Positions 42,108-50,473 of a stretch of DNA of 64,000 nt are shown piece after piece; position 1 is the first letter of the stretch, and each line of letters opens with the position of its first letter. The DNA comes from Phaeospirillum tilakii (GTDB lineage Bacteria; Pseudomonadota; Alphaproteobacteria; Rhodospirillales; Magnetospirillaceae): the NCBI RefSeq assembly GCF_042683125.1, contig NZ_JBHUIY010000001.1:124001-188000 (forward strand). The letters run 5' to 3'. Below the pieces are notes generated by a model. The model worked only from the letters and a program-made list of their open reading frames with translations, made no database searches and had not been told where the DNA came from. Position numbers and translations under genes: made by a program.

Positions 42108-43007
42108 TCACTCGATGTTCTGCACCTGCTCCTTGAACTGGTCGATCACCGCCTTGAGGTCGAGCCCGATCCGGGTCAGTTCGACGTCGGCCGACTTGGA
42201 GCAGAGGGTGTTGGCCTCGCGATTGAATTCCTGGGCGAGGAAGTCGAGCTTGCGCCCGATCACCCCGCCCTGGGTCAGCAGGTCGCGCGCGGCGGCGACA
42301 TGGGCGGCGAGGCGGTCGAGTTCCTCGCGCACATCGACCTTGACCAGCAGCAGGGCGACTTCCTGGGCGACGCGGTCGGGATCGAGGCTGGGGGCCGCCT
42401 CGGTCAGCGCCGCCACCTGCTGGGTGAAACGGGCGCGGATCGCCTCGGGGCGCAGCGCGGCGCAGGCCTCGGCGCGGCGGGTCAGCGCGCTGATCAGGTC
42501 GAGCTGGCCGGTGAGCAGGGCGGCGATGCGGGCGCCTTCCTCGCGCCGCATCGCGGCGAGGCGGTCGAGCACCGCGTCGAGCCCGGCGCGCATCGCGGCG
42601 AGGCGCTGCTCGCGCCCGGCCTCGTCGTCGGCGGGTTCGGTCTCGGCGGCGGGTTCGACCACGCCCCGGATCGCCAGCAGCCCGTCGAGCCGGGCCGGGG
42701 CCAGCTCCGGCCGCGCCGCCTGCCAGTCGCGGCACAGGTCGGCCAGCCGGGTCAGCAACGCGGTGTTGATCCGCATCTCGCCCGCCTCGGTCTGGCGGGT
42801 CAGGGTCAGGCCAAGCTGGATGCTGCCGCGCCCGAGGCGGCGGGCGGCGGCCTCGCGCGCCGCCGGCTCCAGCGCGTCGCAGCCGGCCGGCAGCCGCAGC
42901 CGCAGGTCGAGGCCGCGGCCGTTGACGCTCTTGGCCTCCCACACCCAGGACGCGGTCTGGTCGCGTCCTTCGCTCCGCGCGTAGCCGGTCATGCTGGCGA
43001 CACTCAC
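42108..43007 (-). CDS. YicC-family endoribonuclease
   Basis: 299 residues. The start MSVASMTGYARSEG, then WVWEAKSVNGRGLDLRLRLP, and the C-terminal LDFLAQEFNREANTLCSKS and ELTRIGLDLKAVIDQFKEQVQNIE are family signatures. E. coli YicC is an RNase involved in small-RNA decay. In alphaproteobacteria the gene often stands next to gmk, which is not seen here; the DsbA gene lies 98 bp downstream instead. Confidence 0.92.
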   Translation of the reverse strand: MSVASMTGYARSEGRDQTASWVWEAKSVNGRGLDLRLRLPAGCDALEPAAREAAARRLGRGSIQLGLTLTRQTEAGEMRINTALLTRLADLCRDWQAARPELAPARLDGLLAIRGVVEPAAETEPADDEAGREQRLAAMRAGLDAVLDRLAAMRREEGARIAALLTGQLDLISALTRRAEACAALRPEAIRARFTQQVAALTEAAPSLDPDRVAQEVALLLVKVDVREELDRLAAHVAAARDLLTQGGVIGRKLDFLAQEFNREANTLCSKSADVELTRIGLDLKAVIDQFKEQVQNIE

Positions 43008-43153
43008 CCTGGCTTCTCCTTGCTGCGATGATCGTTCCGCGCCGGCTTATACTCCCGCCCGGCCGTTTCGAAAACAGCTGCGGGGCGGGGCAGGGGTGGG
43101 GTAAAGTGCGCCGGCGGCCGATCCCGGCCGCGTCATCGCGGTTTGGAACCCGA

Positions 43154-43480
43154 ATGCGGACGATACGGCGGGCGATGTTCGTGCTGCTCGGCCTGTTGCT
43201 GCTGTTGGCGCCGGTGCTGGCGCTGGCCGGCGGCGGCGGGACGGTGGTGCGCGCGCCGGCACTCGTCGCCTGCGGCGGTTCCCATCATTCCTCCGCGCCC
43301 GCCCCGGCGACGGGGGCGCCGCTGTGCGCGATCGATTGCGTCCTGGCCGGTCTGGCCGGGCTGATCGTCCCGCTGACGGCACCGGCCACCCTGCGGCCCG
43401 CCGCGCCGTCGGCCGTCGCCCTGCACGCGCCCCGCTCGCGCGTCTGGCCGCCGGCCGCGCCGCCGCCCCGGCTCTCCTGA
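43154..43480 (+). CDS. Small exported protein, DUF2946-like in layout
   Basis: 108 residues from the ATG at 43154. The N-terminal hydrophobic stretch FVLLGLLLLLAPVLALAGGG is a signal peptide or anchor. The mature part has LVACGGSHHSS and LCAIDCVLAGLAGLIVP, then a Pro/Ala/Arg-rich tail. The cysteine and histidine pairs recall small copper-associated envelope proteins (DUF2946 type), but the match is weak. It precedes a membrane protein gene on the same strand. Confidence 0.55.
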   Translation: MRTIRRAMFVLLGLLLLLAPVLALAGGGGTVVRAPALVACGGSHHSSAPAPATGAPLCAIDCVLAGLAGLIVPLTAPATLRPAAPSAVALHAPRSRVWPPAAPPPRLS

Positions 43481-43562
43481 CTCCGTCACATCCTTATCAT
43501 TGCGATCGAAATCCTGTTTGACGGCGGCCGCCCCGAGGCGGCCGCGACGGAGAGCCTTTATC

Positions 43563-44054
43563 ATGTCGATGACCCATTACATGGAGCTTCTTGCCACCAA
43601 TCAGCCGTGGAACCTGCTGATTTTCATGGCGATTCCGGTGGTCCTGGCCGAGACGCTGGCGATCACCGAACTGGCGCTGCTGTTCACCGGCCAAGGCGAC
43701 GGCCCGCTGCGGCGGATCAACCGTGCCGCCGCGATCCTGGCCGGGCTGGTGTTCGCCGCGATCCTGCTCTACCTCGTGCCGACCGTGGTGGTGCCGCTGA
43801 CCGCGAGCGGCGCGTGGCGCGGCTGGATCGACGTGGTGGCGGTCGGCTGCTATCTGGCCGGGGCGGTGCCGCTCGGGCTGGTGGCGCTGCTCGATCTCGG
43901 CCTGCTCGGCCGTAGCCTGTCGCCCCGGCGTCGGCTGGGCTGGCATGTCGCTGCGGTCGGCGGCTTCCTGGTGGTGGCGCATGTGGCGATGATCTTCGGG
44001 ATGCTCGACCCGACGCTGGGCGCGGCGCCGATGTCTCATCATATGAGCCACTGA
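43563..44054 (+). CDS. DUF6803-like membrane protein
   Basis: 163 residues with four hydrophobic helices. It starts MSMTHYMELLATNQPWNLLIFMA, a pattern I associate with small inner-membrane proteins of unknown function that accompany metal-handling genes (DUF6803 type). The C-terminus is histidine- and methionine-rich (GAAPMSHHMSH), as in proteins that bind copper or similar metals. Lying 82 bp after the Cys/His-containing exported protein, the two may work together on metal handling; this is inference. Confidence 0.65.
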   Translation: MSMTHYMELLATNQPWNLLIFMAIPVVLAETLAITELALLFTGQGDGPLRRINRAAAILAGLVFAAILLYLVPTVVVPLTASGAWRGWIDVVAVGCYLAGAVPLGLVALLDLGLLGRSLSPRRRLGWHVAAVGGFLVVAHVAMIFGMLDPTLGAAPMSHHMSH

Positions 44055-44064
44055 CGGAGGTGAA

Positions 44065-44210
44065 GCGGGCTCCGCCCGAACCCGGCCCCGGGCCACAGGG
44101 CCCTTGGATCCCCTTGATTGGGGCGGGGCAGGGCGGAGCCGATGCGCCGAGAAAAAGGAATGGGTTCCAAGGGCCTTGCGGCCCGGGGCCGGGTGTGGGC
44201 GGAGCCCACG
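44065..44210. repeat. Type A composite element: head-to-head pair
   Basis: The forward arm is 44065-44112 (GCGGGCTCCGCCCG, AACCCGGCC, a slightly altered second hairpin, TTGGATCC) and the reverse arm is 44162-44210 (GGGTTCC, AAGGGCC..., GTGTGGGCGGAGCCCACG). The spacer is shorter and diverged. It ends about 24 bp before the candidate rpsB promoter. Confidence 0.8.
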
Positions 44211-44388
44211 TTTCTTGCGGGGCCTTGCGGCGCTTGCAAATCGGGCCGCGAGGGGGTATCTAGCCCGGATCAATCCGCACGCGGGTCCGCGGCGGCGACC
44301 TTGTTCTGTCGCCCGTTCGCTCCGGTGCCGGGGTCTGCCCCGGCCACGCCCGCGGAGGTTCAACCGGAGAAGCATAAGGATCTTCCCG
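44211..44388 (+). promoter_or_regulatory. rpsB promoter and leader region
   Basis: A candidate promoter has TTGCAA at 44234-44239, a 17-bp spacer and TATCTA at 44257-44262. The leader to the rpsB ATG is then about 120 bases long, enough for autogenous control by S2 as known in other bacteria. Just before the ATG is AAGGA (44376-44380). Confidence 0.45.
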
Positions 44389-45183
44389 ATGGCTCTGCCC
44401 ACCTTTACCCTGCGCCAGCTGGTCGAAGCCGGCGTTCATTTCGGCCACAACACCCGCCGCTGGAACCCGAAGATGGCGTCGTACCTGTTCGGGGTGCGCA
44501 ACGGGATCCACATCATCGACCTCCAGCAGTCGGTGCCGATGCTGCACCGCGCGATGCAGGCGGTGCGTGACGTCACCGCCGCCGGTGGCCGCGTGCTGTT
44601 CGTCGGCACCAAGCGTCAGGCGTCGGACATCGTCGCCGACAGCGCCCGTCGTTGCGGCCAGTACTTCGTCAACCACCGCTGGCTGGGCGGCATGCTGACC
44701 AACTGGAAGACCATCTCCCAGTCGATCCGCCGTCTGCGCGAGCTGGACGAGCAGCTGTCGTCGGGCGCCCTGTCGGGCCTGACCAAGAAGGAGCAGCTCA
44801 ACCTGACCCGCGAGCGCGACAAGCTCGAGCGGGCGCTGGGCGGCATCAAGGAAATGGGCGGGCTGCCGGACATCCTGTTCATCATCGACACCAACAAGGA
44901 AGCGCTGGCGGTCCAGGAAGCCAACAAGCTCGGCATCCCGGTGGTGGCGGTGATCGACTCGAACAGCGATCCGCAAGGCATCAGCTTCCCGATCCCCGGC
45001 AACGACGACGCGATCCGCGCGATCCAGACCTACTGCGACCTGATGTCGGGCTCGGTGCTCGACGGCATTCAGGCCGAGATCAGCCGCAGCGGCGGCGACC
45101 TCGGCGCCAATGCCCAGGCTCCGGTCGAGGCGATCCCGGAGATCGAGGGCGCCGAGACCGAGGAAGCCGCGCAGCCGGCCTGA
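44389..45183 (+). CDS. rpsB: 30S ribosomal protein S2
   Basis: 264 residues. The S2 signatures LVEAGVHFGHNTRRWNPKM, FVGTKRQASDIVADSARRC and VNHRWLGGMLTNWKTI are all intact. The C-terminus has an acidic, Ala/Glu-rich tail of about 30 residues, common in alphaproteobacteria. The ATG at 44389 follows AAGGATCTTCCCG. It opens the long block that runs to lpxB. Confidence 0.98.
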   Translation: MALPTFTLRQLVEAGVHFGHNTRRWNPKMASYLFGVRNGIHIIDLQQSVPMLHRAMQAVRDVTAAGGRVLFVGTKRQASDIVADSARRCGQYFVNHRWLGGMLTNWKTISQSIRRLRELDEQLSSGALSGLTKKEQLNLTRERDKLERALGGIKEMGGLPDILFIIDTNKEALAVQEANKLGIPVVAVIDSNSDPQGISFPIPGNDDAIRAIQTYCDLMSGSVLDGIQAEISRSGGDLGANAQAPVEAIPEIEGAETEEAAQPA

Positions 45184-45203
45184 TCGTGCGCGCTCCCGTG
45201 TTG

Positions 45204-45233
45204 GAATGGCGGCGGCTTTGGTCGCCGCCATTC
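45204..45233 (+). terminator. Hairpin between rpsB and tsf (attenuator-like)
   Basis: GAATGGCGGCG at 45204-45214 pairs with CGCCGCCATTC at 45223-45233 around 8 bases, followed by GTTT. In E. coli the rpsB-tsf gap also contains an attenuator, so this may lower tsf transcription rather than stop it. Confidence 0.7.
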
Positions 45234-45282
45234 GTTTGACCCCTTGCCCAACCCGCAGAACTTCCCCCTGGAGAACACACCC

Positions 45283-46209
45283 ATGGCCGAGATTACCGCT
45301 TCGCTCGTCAAGGAGCTGCGCGAGAAGACTGGCGCCGGCATGATGGATTGCAAGAAGGCGCTCAACGAGACCGCCGGCGAGCTTGAGGCCGCCATCGACT
45401 GGCTGCGCAAGAAGGGCCTCGCCGCCGCCGCCAAGAAGGCCGGCCGCGTCGCCGCCGAGGGTCTGGTCGGCCTCGCCGCCGAAGGCACCCGTGGCGTGGT
45501 GGTCGAAGTCAACGCCGAGACCGATTTCGTCGCCCGCAACGACCAGTTCCAGGGCTTCGTCGCCGGCGTGGCCCAGGTGGCCCTCGCGGTCGGCGATGAC
45601 GTCGAGGCGATCAAGGCCGCCGCCTTCCCGGGCGCGGACAAGACTGTCGGCGACCAGCTGACCGGCCTGATCGCCACCATCGGCGAGAACATGAACCTGC
45701 GCCGCGCGGTGCGGCTCGAGGTCGCCCAGGGCGTGGTCGCCTCCTACGTCCACACCCAGGTCGCCCCCGGCCTCGGCAAGATCGGCTGCCTGGTCGCGCT
45801 CGAATCCGCCGCCGACGCCGGCAAGCTGGCCGAGCTCGGCCGGCAGATCGCGATGCATGTCGCCGCCGCCAACCCGCTGTTCCTCGATCCGAGCGTGGTC
45901 GATACCTCGGCGCTCGACCGTGAGCGCGCGGTGCTGACCGAGCAGGCCCAGGCCTCGGGCAAGCCGGCCAACGTCATCGAGAAGATGGTCGAAGGCCGCA
46001 TCCGCAAGTACTACGAAGAAGTCTGTCTGTCCGAGCAGGTGTTCGTGATCGACCAGGAGAGCAAGATCTCCAAGCTGATCGAAGCCAAGGGCAAGGAATT
46101 CGGCGCGCCGATCAAGCTGGCCGGTTTCGCCCGCTTCGCGCTCGGCGAGGGCATCGAGAAGGAACAGAGCGACTTCGCCGCCGAAGTCGCCGCCCAGCTC
46201 GGCCGCTGA
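45283..46209 (+). CDS. tsf: Elongation factor Ts
   Basis: 308 residues. EF-Ts recycles EF-Tu by exchanging GDP for GTP. The UBA-like start MAEITASLVKELREKTGAGM, then DCKKALNETAG, and the core motif VEVNAETDFVARNDQFQGFV are typical. The ATG at 45283 follows GGAGAACACACCC. Confidence 0.98.
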   Translation: MAEITASLVKELREKTGAGMMDCKKALNETAGELEAAIDWLRKKGLAAAAKKAGRVAAEGLVGLAAEGTRGVVVEVNAETDFVARNDQFQGFVAGVAQVALAVGDDVEAIKAAAFPGADKTVGDQLTGLIATIGENMNLRRAVRLEVAQGVVASYVHTQVAPGLGKIGCLVALESAADAGKLAELGRQIAMHVAAANPLFLDPSVVDTSALDRERAVLTEQAQASGKPANVIEKMVEGRIRKYYEEVCLSEQVFVIDQESKISKLIEAKGKEFGAPIKLAGFARFALGEGIEKEQSDFAAEVAAQLGR

Positions 46210-46218
46210 TCTCCGCCG

Positions 46219-46277
46219 CACCGGGCGTCCCACCCCCTCCCGTCCGAACGGGCGGGAGCCGGGTGGGGCGCCCGGTG
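46219..46277 (+). terminator. Long nested hairpin between tsf and pyrH
   Basis: CACCGGGCGTCCCACCC (46219-46235) pairs with 46261-46277 over 17 bp with one G-U. An inner CTCCCGTCC/GGGCGGGAG stem sits on top. No U-run follows, so it may be a pause, a processing site or a transcript-stabilising stem rather than a strong terminator. Confidence 0.6.
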
Positions 46278-46306
46278 TGACCCGGCGCGGCCCCGCGACA
46301 ACAGGG

Positions 46307-46334
46307 GCGACAGCGGGACGGAATGGTGTATGAT
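46307..46334 (+). promoter_or_regulatory. Possible pyrH promoter
   Basis: GCGACA (46307-46312) and TATGAT (46329-46334) are separated by 16 bp, after the long hairpin and about 79 bp before the pyrH start. A second promoter for the lower part of the block would make sense here. Confidence 0.35.
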
Positions 46335-46412
46335 CGCCGCCGCCCGGCCCCGACCCGTCCCGAGGGGCGCGCCTTTCGGCCTTTCGCGCCACCAAGTCCC
46401 CAAAGGGAGTCC

Positions 46413-47135
46413 ATGGCCAGCGACGCACTTTACCGCCGCGTTCTTCTCAAGATTTCCGGGGAGGGCCTGATGGGCCCGCAGGCGTACGGGCTTGACCCCG
46501 CCACCCTCGACCGGGTTGCCGGGGAAGTCGAATCGGTGCGGGCCCTCGGGGTCGAGGTCGGCATCGTCATCGGCGGCGGGAATATCTTCCGGGGGGTCAA
46601 GGGCGCCGCCAACGGGATGGAGCGGGCCGCCGCCGACAATGTCGGCATGCTCGCCACCGTGATCAACGCCCTGTCGTTGCAGAACGCGCTGGAACGGCGC
46701 GGCGTGGCGACCCGGGTGCAGTCGGCGGTGACCATGCCGACCGTCTGCGAGAGCTTCATCCGCCGCCGCGCCATCCGCCATCTGGAAAAGGGGCGGGTGG
46801 TGATCTTCGCCGGCGGCACCGGCAATCCGTTTTTCACCACCGATACCGCCGCCGCCCTGCGCGGGGTCGAGATGGGCTGCGACGCCCTGCTCAAGGCCAC
46901 CCAGGTCGACGGGGTCTATTCCGCCGATCCGAAGAAGGATCCGGGCGCGGTCCGCTACGACCACCTGACCTTCGACGAGGCGCTGGCCCGCAACCTCGCG
47001 GTGATGGACACCGCGGCGATCGCGCTGTGTCGCGAGAACCGGATGCCGATCGTCGTGTTCGATCTGCACCGTCCCGGCGCGTTCGCCCAGGTGATCACCG
47101 GCCAGGGCCGCTACACCACCATCGAGAACGAGTAG
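46413..47135 (+). CDS. pyrH: UMP kinase
   Basis: 240 residues. PyrH phosphorylates UMP to UDP in pyrimidine synthesis. The amino-acid-kinase fold shows RVLLKISGEGLMGPQAYGLD, VIGGGNIFRGVKGAANGMER and TDTAAALRGVEMGCDALLKA. The ATG at 46413 follows AAAGGGAG. Confidence 0.98.
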   Translation: MASDALYRRVLLKISGEGLMGPQAYGLDPATLDRVAGEVESVRALGVEVGIVIGGGNIFRGVKGAANGMERAAADNVGMLATVINALSLQNALERRGVATRVQSAVTMPTVCESFIRRRAIRHLEKGRVVIFAGGTGNPFFTTDTAAALRGVEMGCDALLKATQVDGVYSADPKKDPGAVRYDHLTFDEALARNLAVMDTAAIALCRENRMPIVVFDLHRPGAFAQVITGQGRYTTIENE

Positions 47136-47149
47136 AAAGGGGTTCGAAC

Positions 47150-47722
47150 GTGTCTGTCCCGACCACCTGGAGCGACCTCAAGAAGGACATCGTCCGGCGC
47201 ATGGACAGCGCCGTCGATGTGCTCAAGAAGGATTTTTCCGGCCTGCGCTCCGGCCGCGCCTCGGTCAACCTGCTCGACCCGGTGGTGGTCGAGGCCTACG
47301 GTCAGACCATGCCGCTCAGCCAGTGCGGCACCGTCGGCGTGCCCGAGCCGCGCATGCTGACCGTGCAGGTGTGGGACAAGGGGCTGGTCAAGGCGGTGGA
47401 GAAGGCGATCGTCAATGCCGGCCTCGGCCTCAACCCGCAGGCCGACGGCCAGCTGATCCGCGTGCCGATTCCGCCGCTCAACGAGGAGCGCCGCAAGGAA
47501 CTCCAGAAGGTCGCCGGCAAGTACAGCGAGCAGGCCCGCATCTCGGTCCGCAACGTCCGCCGCGACGGCATGGACAGCCTCAAGAAGCTCGAAAAGGAGG
47601 GGCATCTCTCCGAGGACGAGATCAAGAAGCACGAAAAGGAAGTCCAGGCGATCACCGACGACACGATCAAGAAGATCGATGATCTGCTTGCCGCCAAGGA
47701 AAAAGAAATCATTCAGGTGTGA
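47150..47722 (+). CDS. frr: Ribosome recycling factor
   Basis: 190 residues from a GTG at 47150 that follows AAAGGGG. RRF splits ribosomes after termination together with EF-G. The three-helix-bundle motifs FSGLRSGRASVNLLDPVVVE and RVPIPPLNEERRKELQKVAG are intact. Its stop overlaps the possible GTG start of uppS. Confidence 0.97.
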   Translation: MSVPTTWSDLKKDIVRRMDSAVDVLKKDFSGLRSGRASVNLLDPVVVEAYGQTMPLSQCGTVGVPEPRMLTVQVWDKGLVKAVEKAIVNAGLGLNPQADGQLIRVPIPPLNEERRKELQKVAGKYSEQARISVRNVRRDGMDSLKKLEKEGHLSEDEIKKHEKEVQAITDDTIKKIDDLLAAKEKEIIQV

Positions 47723-47727
47723 CGGGC

Positions 47728-48462
47728 ATGGAAGCCTCCTCTCCCCTTGCCGCCGATCCGCCGCCGCCGCCGGTCCATGTCGCCATCATCATGGACGGCA
47801 ACGGCCGCTGGGCTCGTTCCCGTGGCCTGCCCCGTACCGCCGGCCACAAGCGCGGGGCGGAATCCGTGCGGCGCACGGTCGAAGCGGCGCGGGAGATGGG
47901 GGTGTCCTATCTGACCCTCTACGGCTTCTCGTCGGAAAACTGGAAACGTCCGGCCGGCGAGATCGCCGATCTGATGGGGCTGCTGCGGCTGTATCTGCGC
48001 AACGAGATCAACGCGCTGCACAAGAACGGCATCCGCCTCAAGGTGATCGGCGAGCGGTCGCGCCTTGGCCCCGACATCGTCAGGATGATCGAGGAGGCCG
48101 AGGCCCGCACCGAGGGCAACGTCGATCTGACCCTAGTGCTGGCGCTGTCCTATGGCGGGCGGCAGGAGATCGTCGAGGCGACCCGGGCGGTGGCCCGCGC
48201 CGTCGCCGCCGGCGGCCTCGCTCCCGATCAGGTCGATGAAAGCGTGGTCGGCGCCCATCTGTTCACCGCCGGGATCCCCGATCCCGATCTGATCATCCGC
48301 ACCAGCGGCGAGCAGCGCATCAGCAATTTCCTGCTGTGGCAGGGCGCCTATGCCGAACTGGTGTTCATCGAGACCCTGTGGCCGGATTTCGGCCGGGCCG
48401 AACTGGAAACCGCGCTGCGCGACTTCCATCGTCGCGACCGGCGCTTCGGCGGGGCGAGGTAG
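47728..48462 (+). CDS. uppS: Undecaprenyl diphosphate synthase (di-trans,poly-cis)
   Basis: 244 residues from the ATG at 47728; a GTG at 47719 overlapping the frr stop would add three. UppS builds the C55 lipid carrier for peptidoglycan and O-antigen from FPP and IPP. The motif HVAIIMDGNGRWARSRGLPR with its catalytic Asp, then TLYGFSSENWKRP, and IRTSGEQRISNFLLWQGAYA near the end are diagnostic. Confidence 0.97.
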   Translation: MEASSPLAADPPPPPVHVAIIMDGNGRWARSRGLPRTAGHKRGAESVRRTVEAAREMGVSYLTLYGFSSENWKRPAGEIADLMGLLRLYLRNEINALHKNGIRLKVIGERSRLGPDIVRMIEEAEARTEGNVDLTLVLALSYGGRQEIVEATRAVARAVAAGGLAPDQVDESVVGAHLFTAGIPDPDLIIRTSGEQRISNFLLWQGAYAELVFIETLWPDFGRAELETALRDFHRRDRRFGGAR

Positions 48463-48470
48463 AGCGCGAC

Positions 48471-49259
48471 TTGCTGAAGACCCGTACCCTGTCGGCCCTG
48501 GTCCTGGCCCCGCCCGCCCTGCTGGCGGCCTGGGCCGGCGGCTATCCCTTCGCCCTGCTCGCCGCCGTCGCCTCGGCGCTGATGTGCTGGGAATGGCACC
48601 GCATCGCCTGCGGCGGCTTCGGCACCGCCGGCAAGCTGTCGGCCGTGTTCTGTGCCGTCGCCGCGCTGTGGACGGTGCATGATCCGGATTCGGCGCTGGT
48701 GATGGTCGGCGTCGCCAGCCTGCTGTCGTTCCTGCTGGTCTGTCCGGTGCATGGCCGCCGGCTGTGGTCGGGGCTGGGGGCGCTTTATGTCGGCCTGCCG
48801 ACGGTGGCGCTGGTGTGGCTGCGCGGCGAGCCGGTGCATGGCGCGGCGACGGTGTGGTGGCTGCTGCTGGCGGTGTGGGCGACCGATATCGGCGCCTATG
48901 CCGCGGGCCGCACCTTCGGCGGGCCGCTGCTGATGCCCCGGGTCAGCCCGAAGAAGACCTGGTCCGGCCTGCTCGGCGGGATGGGCTGCGCCGCCCTGGC
49001 CGGGGCCGGGGTGGCCTGGGCCGAGGGAGTGGCGGGCCTGCCGTGGGTGGCGCTGGCCAGCGCCGGCCTTGCCGTGGTGGCCCAGGCCGGCGACCTGTTC
49101 GAATCCTGGGTCAAGCGCCGCTGGGGGGTCAAGGATTCGAGCGGAATCATTCCCGGCCATGGCGGGGTGCTCGACCGCGTCGATGGCCTGCTGGCGGCGG
49201 CGGCGGCGGTGGCCCTGCTGGCCCTGCTGACCGGTCGCGCGGTTCTGAGCTGGTCGTGA
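48471..49259 (+). CDS. cdsA: Phosphatidate cytidylyltransferase
   Basis: 262 residues. CdsA makes CDP-diacylglycerol, the branch point of phospholipid synthesis, in the inner membrane. Several hydrophobic helices are followed by the signature SPKKTWSGLLGGMG and, near the C-terminus, KRRWGVKDSSGIIPGHGGVL then DRVDGLL. The start is unusual: no ATG or GTG fits, and a TTG at 48471, 8 bp after uppS, begins MLKTRTLSALVLAPPAL, where such proteins normally start. Confidence 0.93.
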   Translation: MLKTRTLSALVLAPPALLAAWAGGYPFALLAAVASALMCWEWHRIACGGFGTAGKLSAVFCAVAALWTVHDPDSALVMVGVASLLSFLLVCPVHGRRLWSGLGALYVGLPTVALVWLRGEPVHGAATVWWLLLAVWATDIGAYAAGRTFGGPLLMPRVSPKKTWSGLLGGMGCAALAGAGVAWAEGVAGLPWVALASAGLAVVAQAGDLFESWVKRRWGVKDSSGIIPGHGGVLDRVDGLLAAAAAVALLALLTGRAVLSWS

Positions 49260-49293
49260 CGACCATCTTTTCCTGATGAGAGTGAGGGGGGTT

Positions 49294-50454
49294 ATGAGCG
49301 CAAGGCGTGGGGTGACGATTCTCGGCTCGACCGGTTCGATCGGGCGCAATACCGTCGAACTGGTCGAGGCCAGTCCGGAGCTGTACCGCGTCGAGGCGCT
49401 GGTGGCCAATTCCCGCGTCGACATCCTGGCCGATCAGGTCCGCCGGCTGAAGCCCCGGGTGGCGGTGGTCGCCGATGAATCCGCCTATCCGGCGCTGAAG
49501 GAGGCGCTGGCCGGCACCGGCACCGAGGTCGCCGCCGGCGCCGCCGCGGTGGCCGATGCCGCCGATCTGCCGGCCGAGTGGGTGATGGCCTCGATCGTCG
49601 GCGCCGCCGGCCTCGCGCCGACGCTGCGGGCGATCCGGCGCGGCGCCACCATCGGGCTGGCCAACAAGGAAGTGCTGGTCTGTGCCGGCTCGCTGGTGAT
49701 GGCCGAGATCGAGACCCATGGCGCCACCCTGGTGCCGGTCGATTCCGAGCATTCGGCGATCTTCCAGGTGCTCGACACCCGCCAGCGCGATCAGGTCGAG
49801 AAGATCATCCTCACCGCCTCGGGCGGGCCGTTCCGCACCAAGGACCGCGCCTACATGGCGAATGTGACGCCGGAACAGGCGGTGGCCCATCCCAACTGGT
49901 CGATGGGGGCCAAGATCTCGGTCGATTCCGCCTCGATGTTCAACAAGGGGCTCGAGATGATCGAGGCCTACCACCTGTTCGGCATGCCGGAAGAGCAGAT
50001 CGACGTGGTGGTGCATCCGCAGTCGGTGGTGCATTCGCTGGTGGCCTATCGCGACGGCTCGGTGCTGGCCCAGCTCGGCTCGCCCGACATGCGGACCCCG
50101 ATTTCCCTGGCGCTGGGCTGGCCCAACCGCATCCCGGCCCCGGTGCCGCGGCTCGATCTGGCCGCCATCGCCACCCTGACCTTCGAGGCGCCCGACCCCG
50201 AGCGCTTCCCGGCGCTGCGGCTGGCGCGCGAGGCGATGCGGGCCGGCTCGTCGGTGACGGCGGTGCTCAACGCCGCCAACGAGGTGGCGGTGGCCGCCTT
50301 CCTCGGCCGCCGCATCGGCTTCCTTGACATCGCCCGGGTGGTCGAGAAGACCATCGACGGCGTCAATCATCGCGACCTCGGCTCGATCGAGGACGTTCTC
50401 GCCCAGGATCAGGCGGCGCGGCGCCATGCCGAGTCGGTGATCGGGCAGCTTTGA
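49294..50454 (+). CDS. dxr: 1-deoxy-D-xylulose 5-phosphate reductoisomerase
   Basis: 386 residues from the ATG at 49294, which has GAGGGGGG upstream; an ATG at 49276 is an alternative. Dxr (IspC) makes 2-C-methylerythritol 4-phosphate for isoprenoids, which feeds uppS and hopanoids. NADPH site GVTILGSTGSIGRNTVELVE, LANKEVLVCAG, and the metal/substrate segment VPVDSEHSAIFQ are present, as is ASGGPFR. Confidence 0.98.
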   Translation: MSARRGVTILGSTGSIGRNTVELVEASPELYRVEALVANSRVDILADQVRRLKPRVAVVADESAYPALKEALAGTGTEVAAGAAAVADAADLPAEWVMASIVGAAGLAPTLRAIRRGATIGLANKEVLVCAGSLVMAEIETHGATLVPVDSEHSAIFQVLDTRQRDQVEKIILTASGGPFRTKDRAYMANVTPEQAVAHPNWSMGAKISVDSASMFNKGLEMIEAYHLFGMPEEQIDVVVHPQSVVHSLVAYRDGSVLAQLGSPDMRTPISLALGWPNRIPAPVPRLDLAAIATLTFEAPDPERFPALRLAREAMRAGSSVTAVLNAANEVAVAAFLGRRIGFLDIARVVEKTIDGVNHRDLGSIEDVLAQDQAARRHAESVIGQL

Positions 50455-50473
50455 ACAACCAGAGGCCCGCCCG

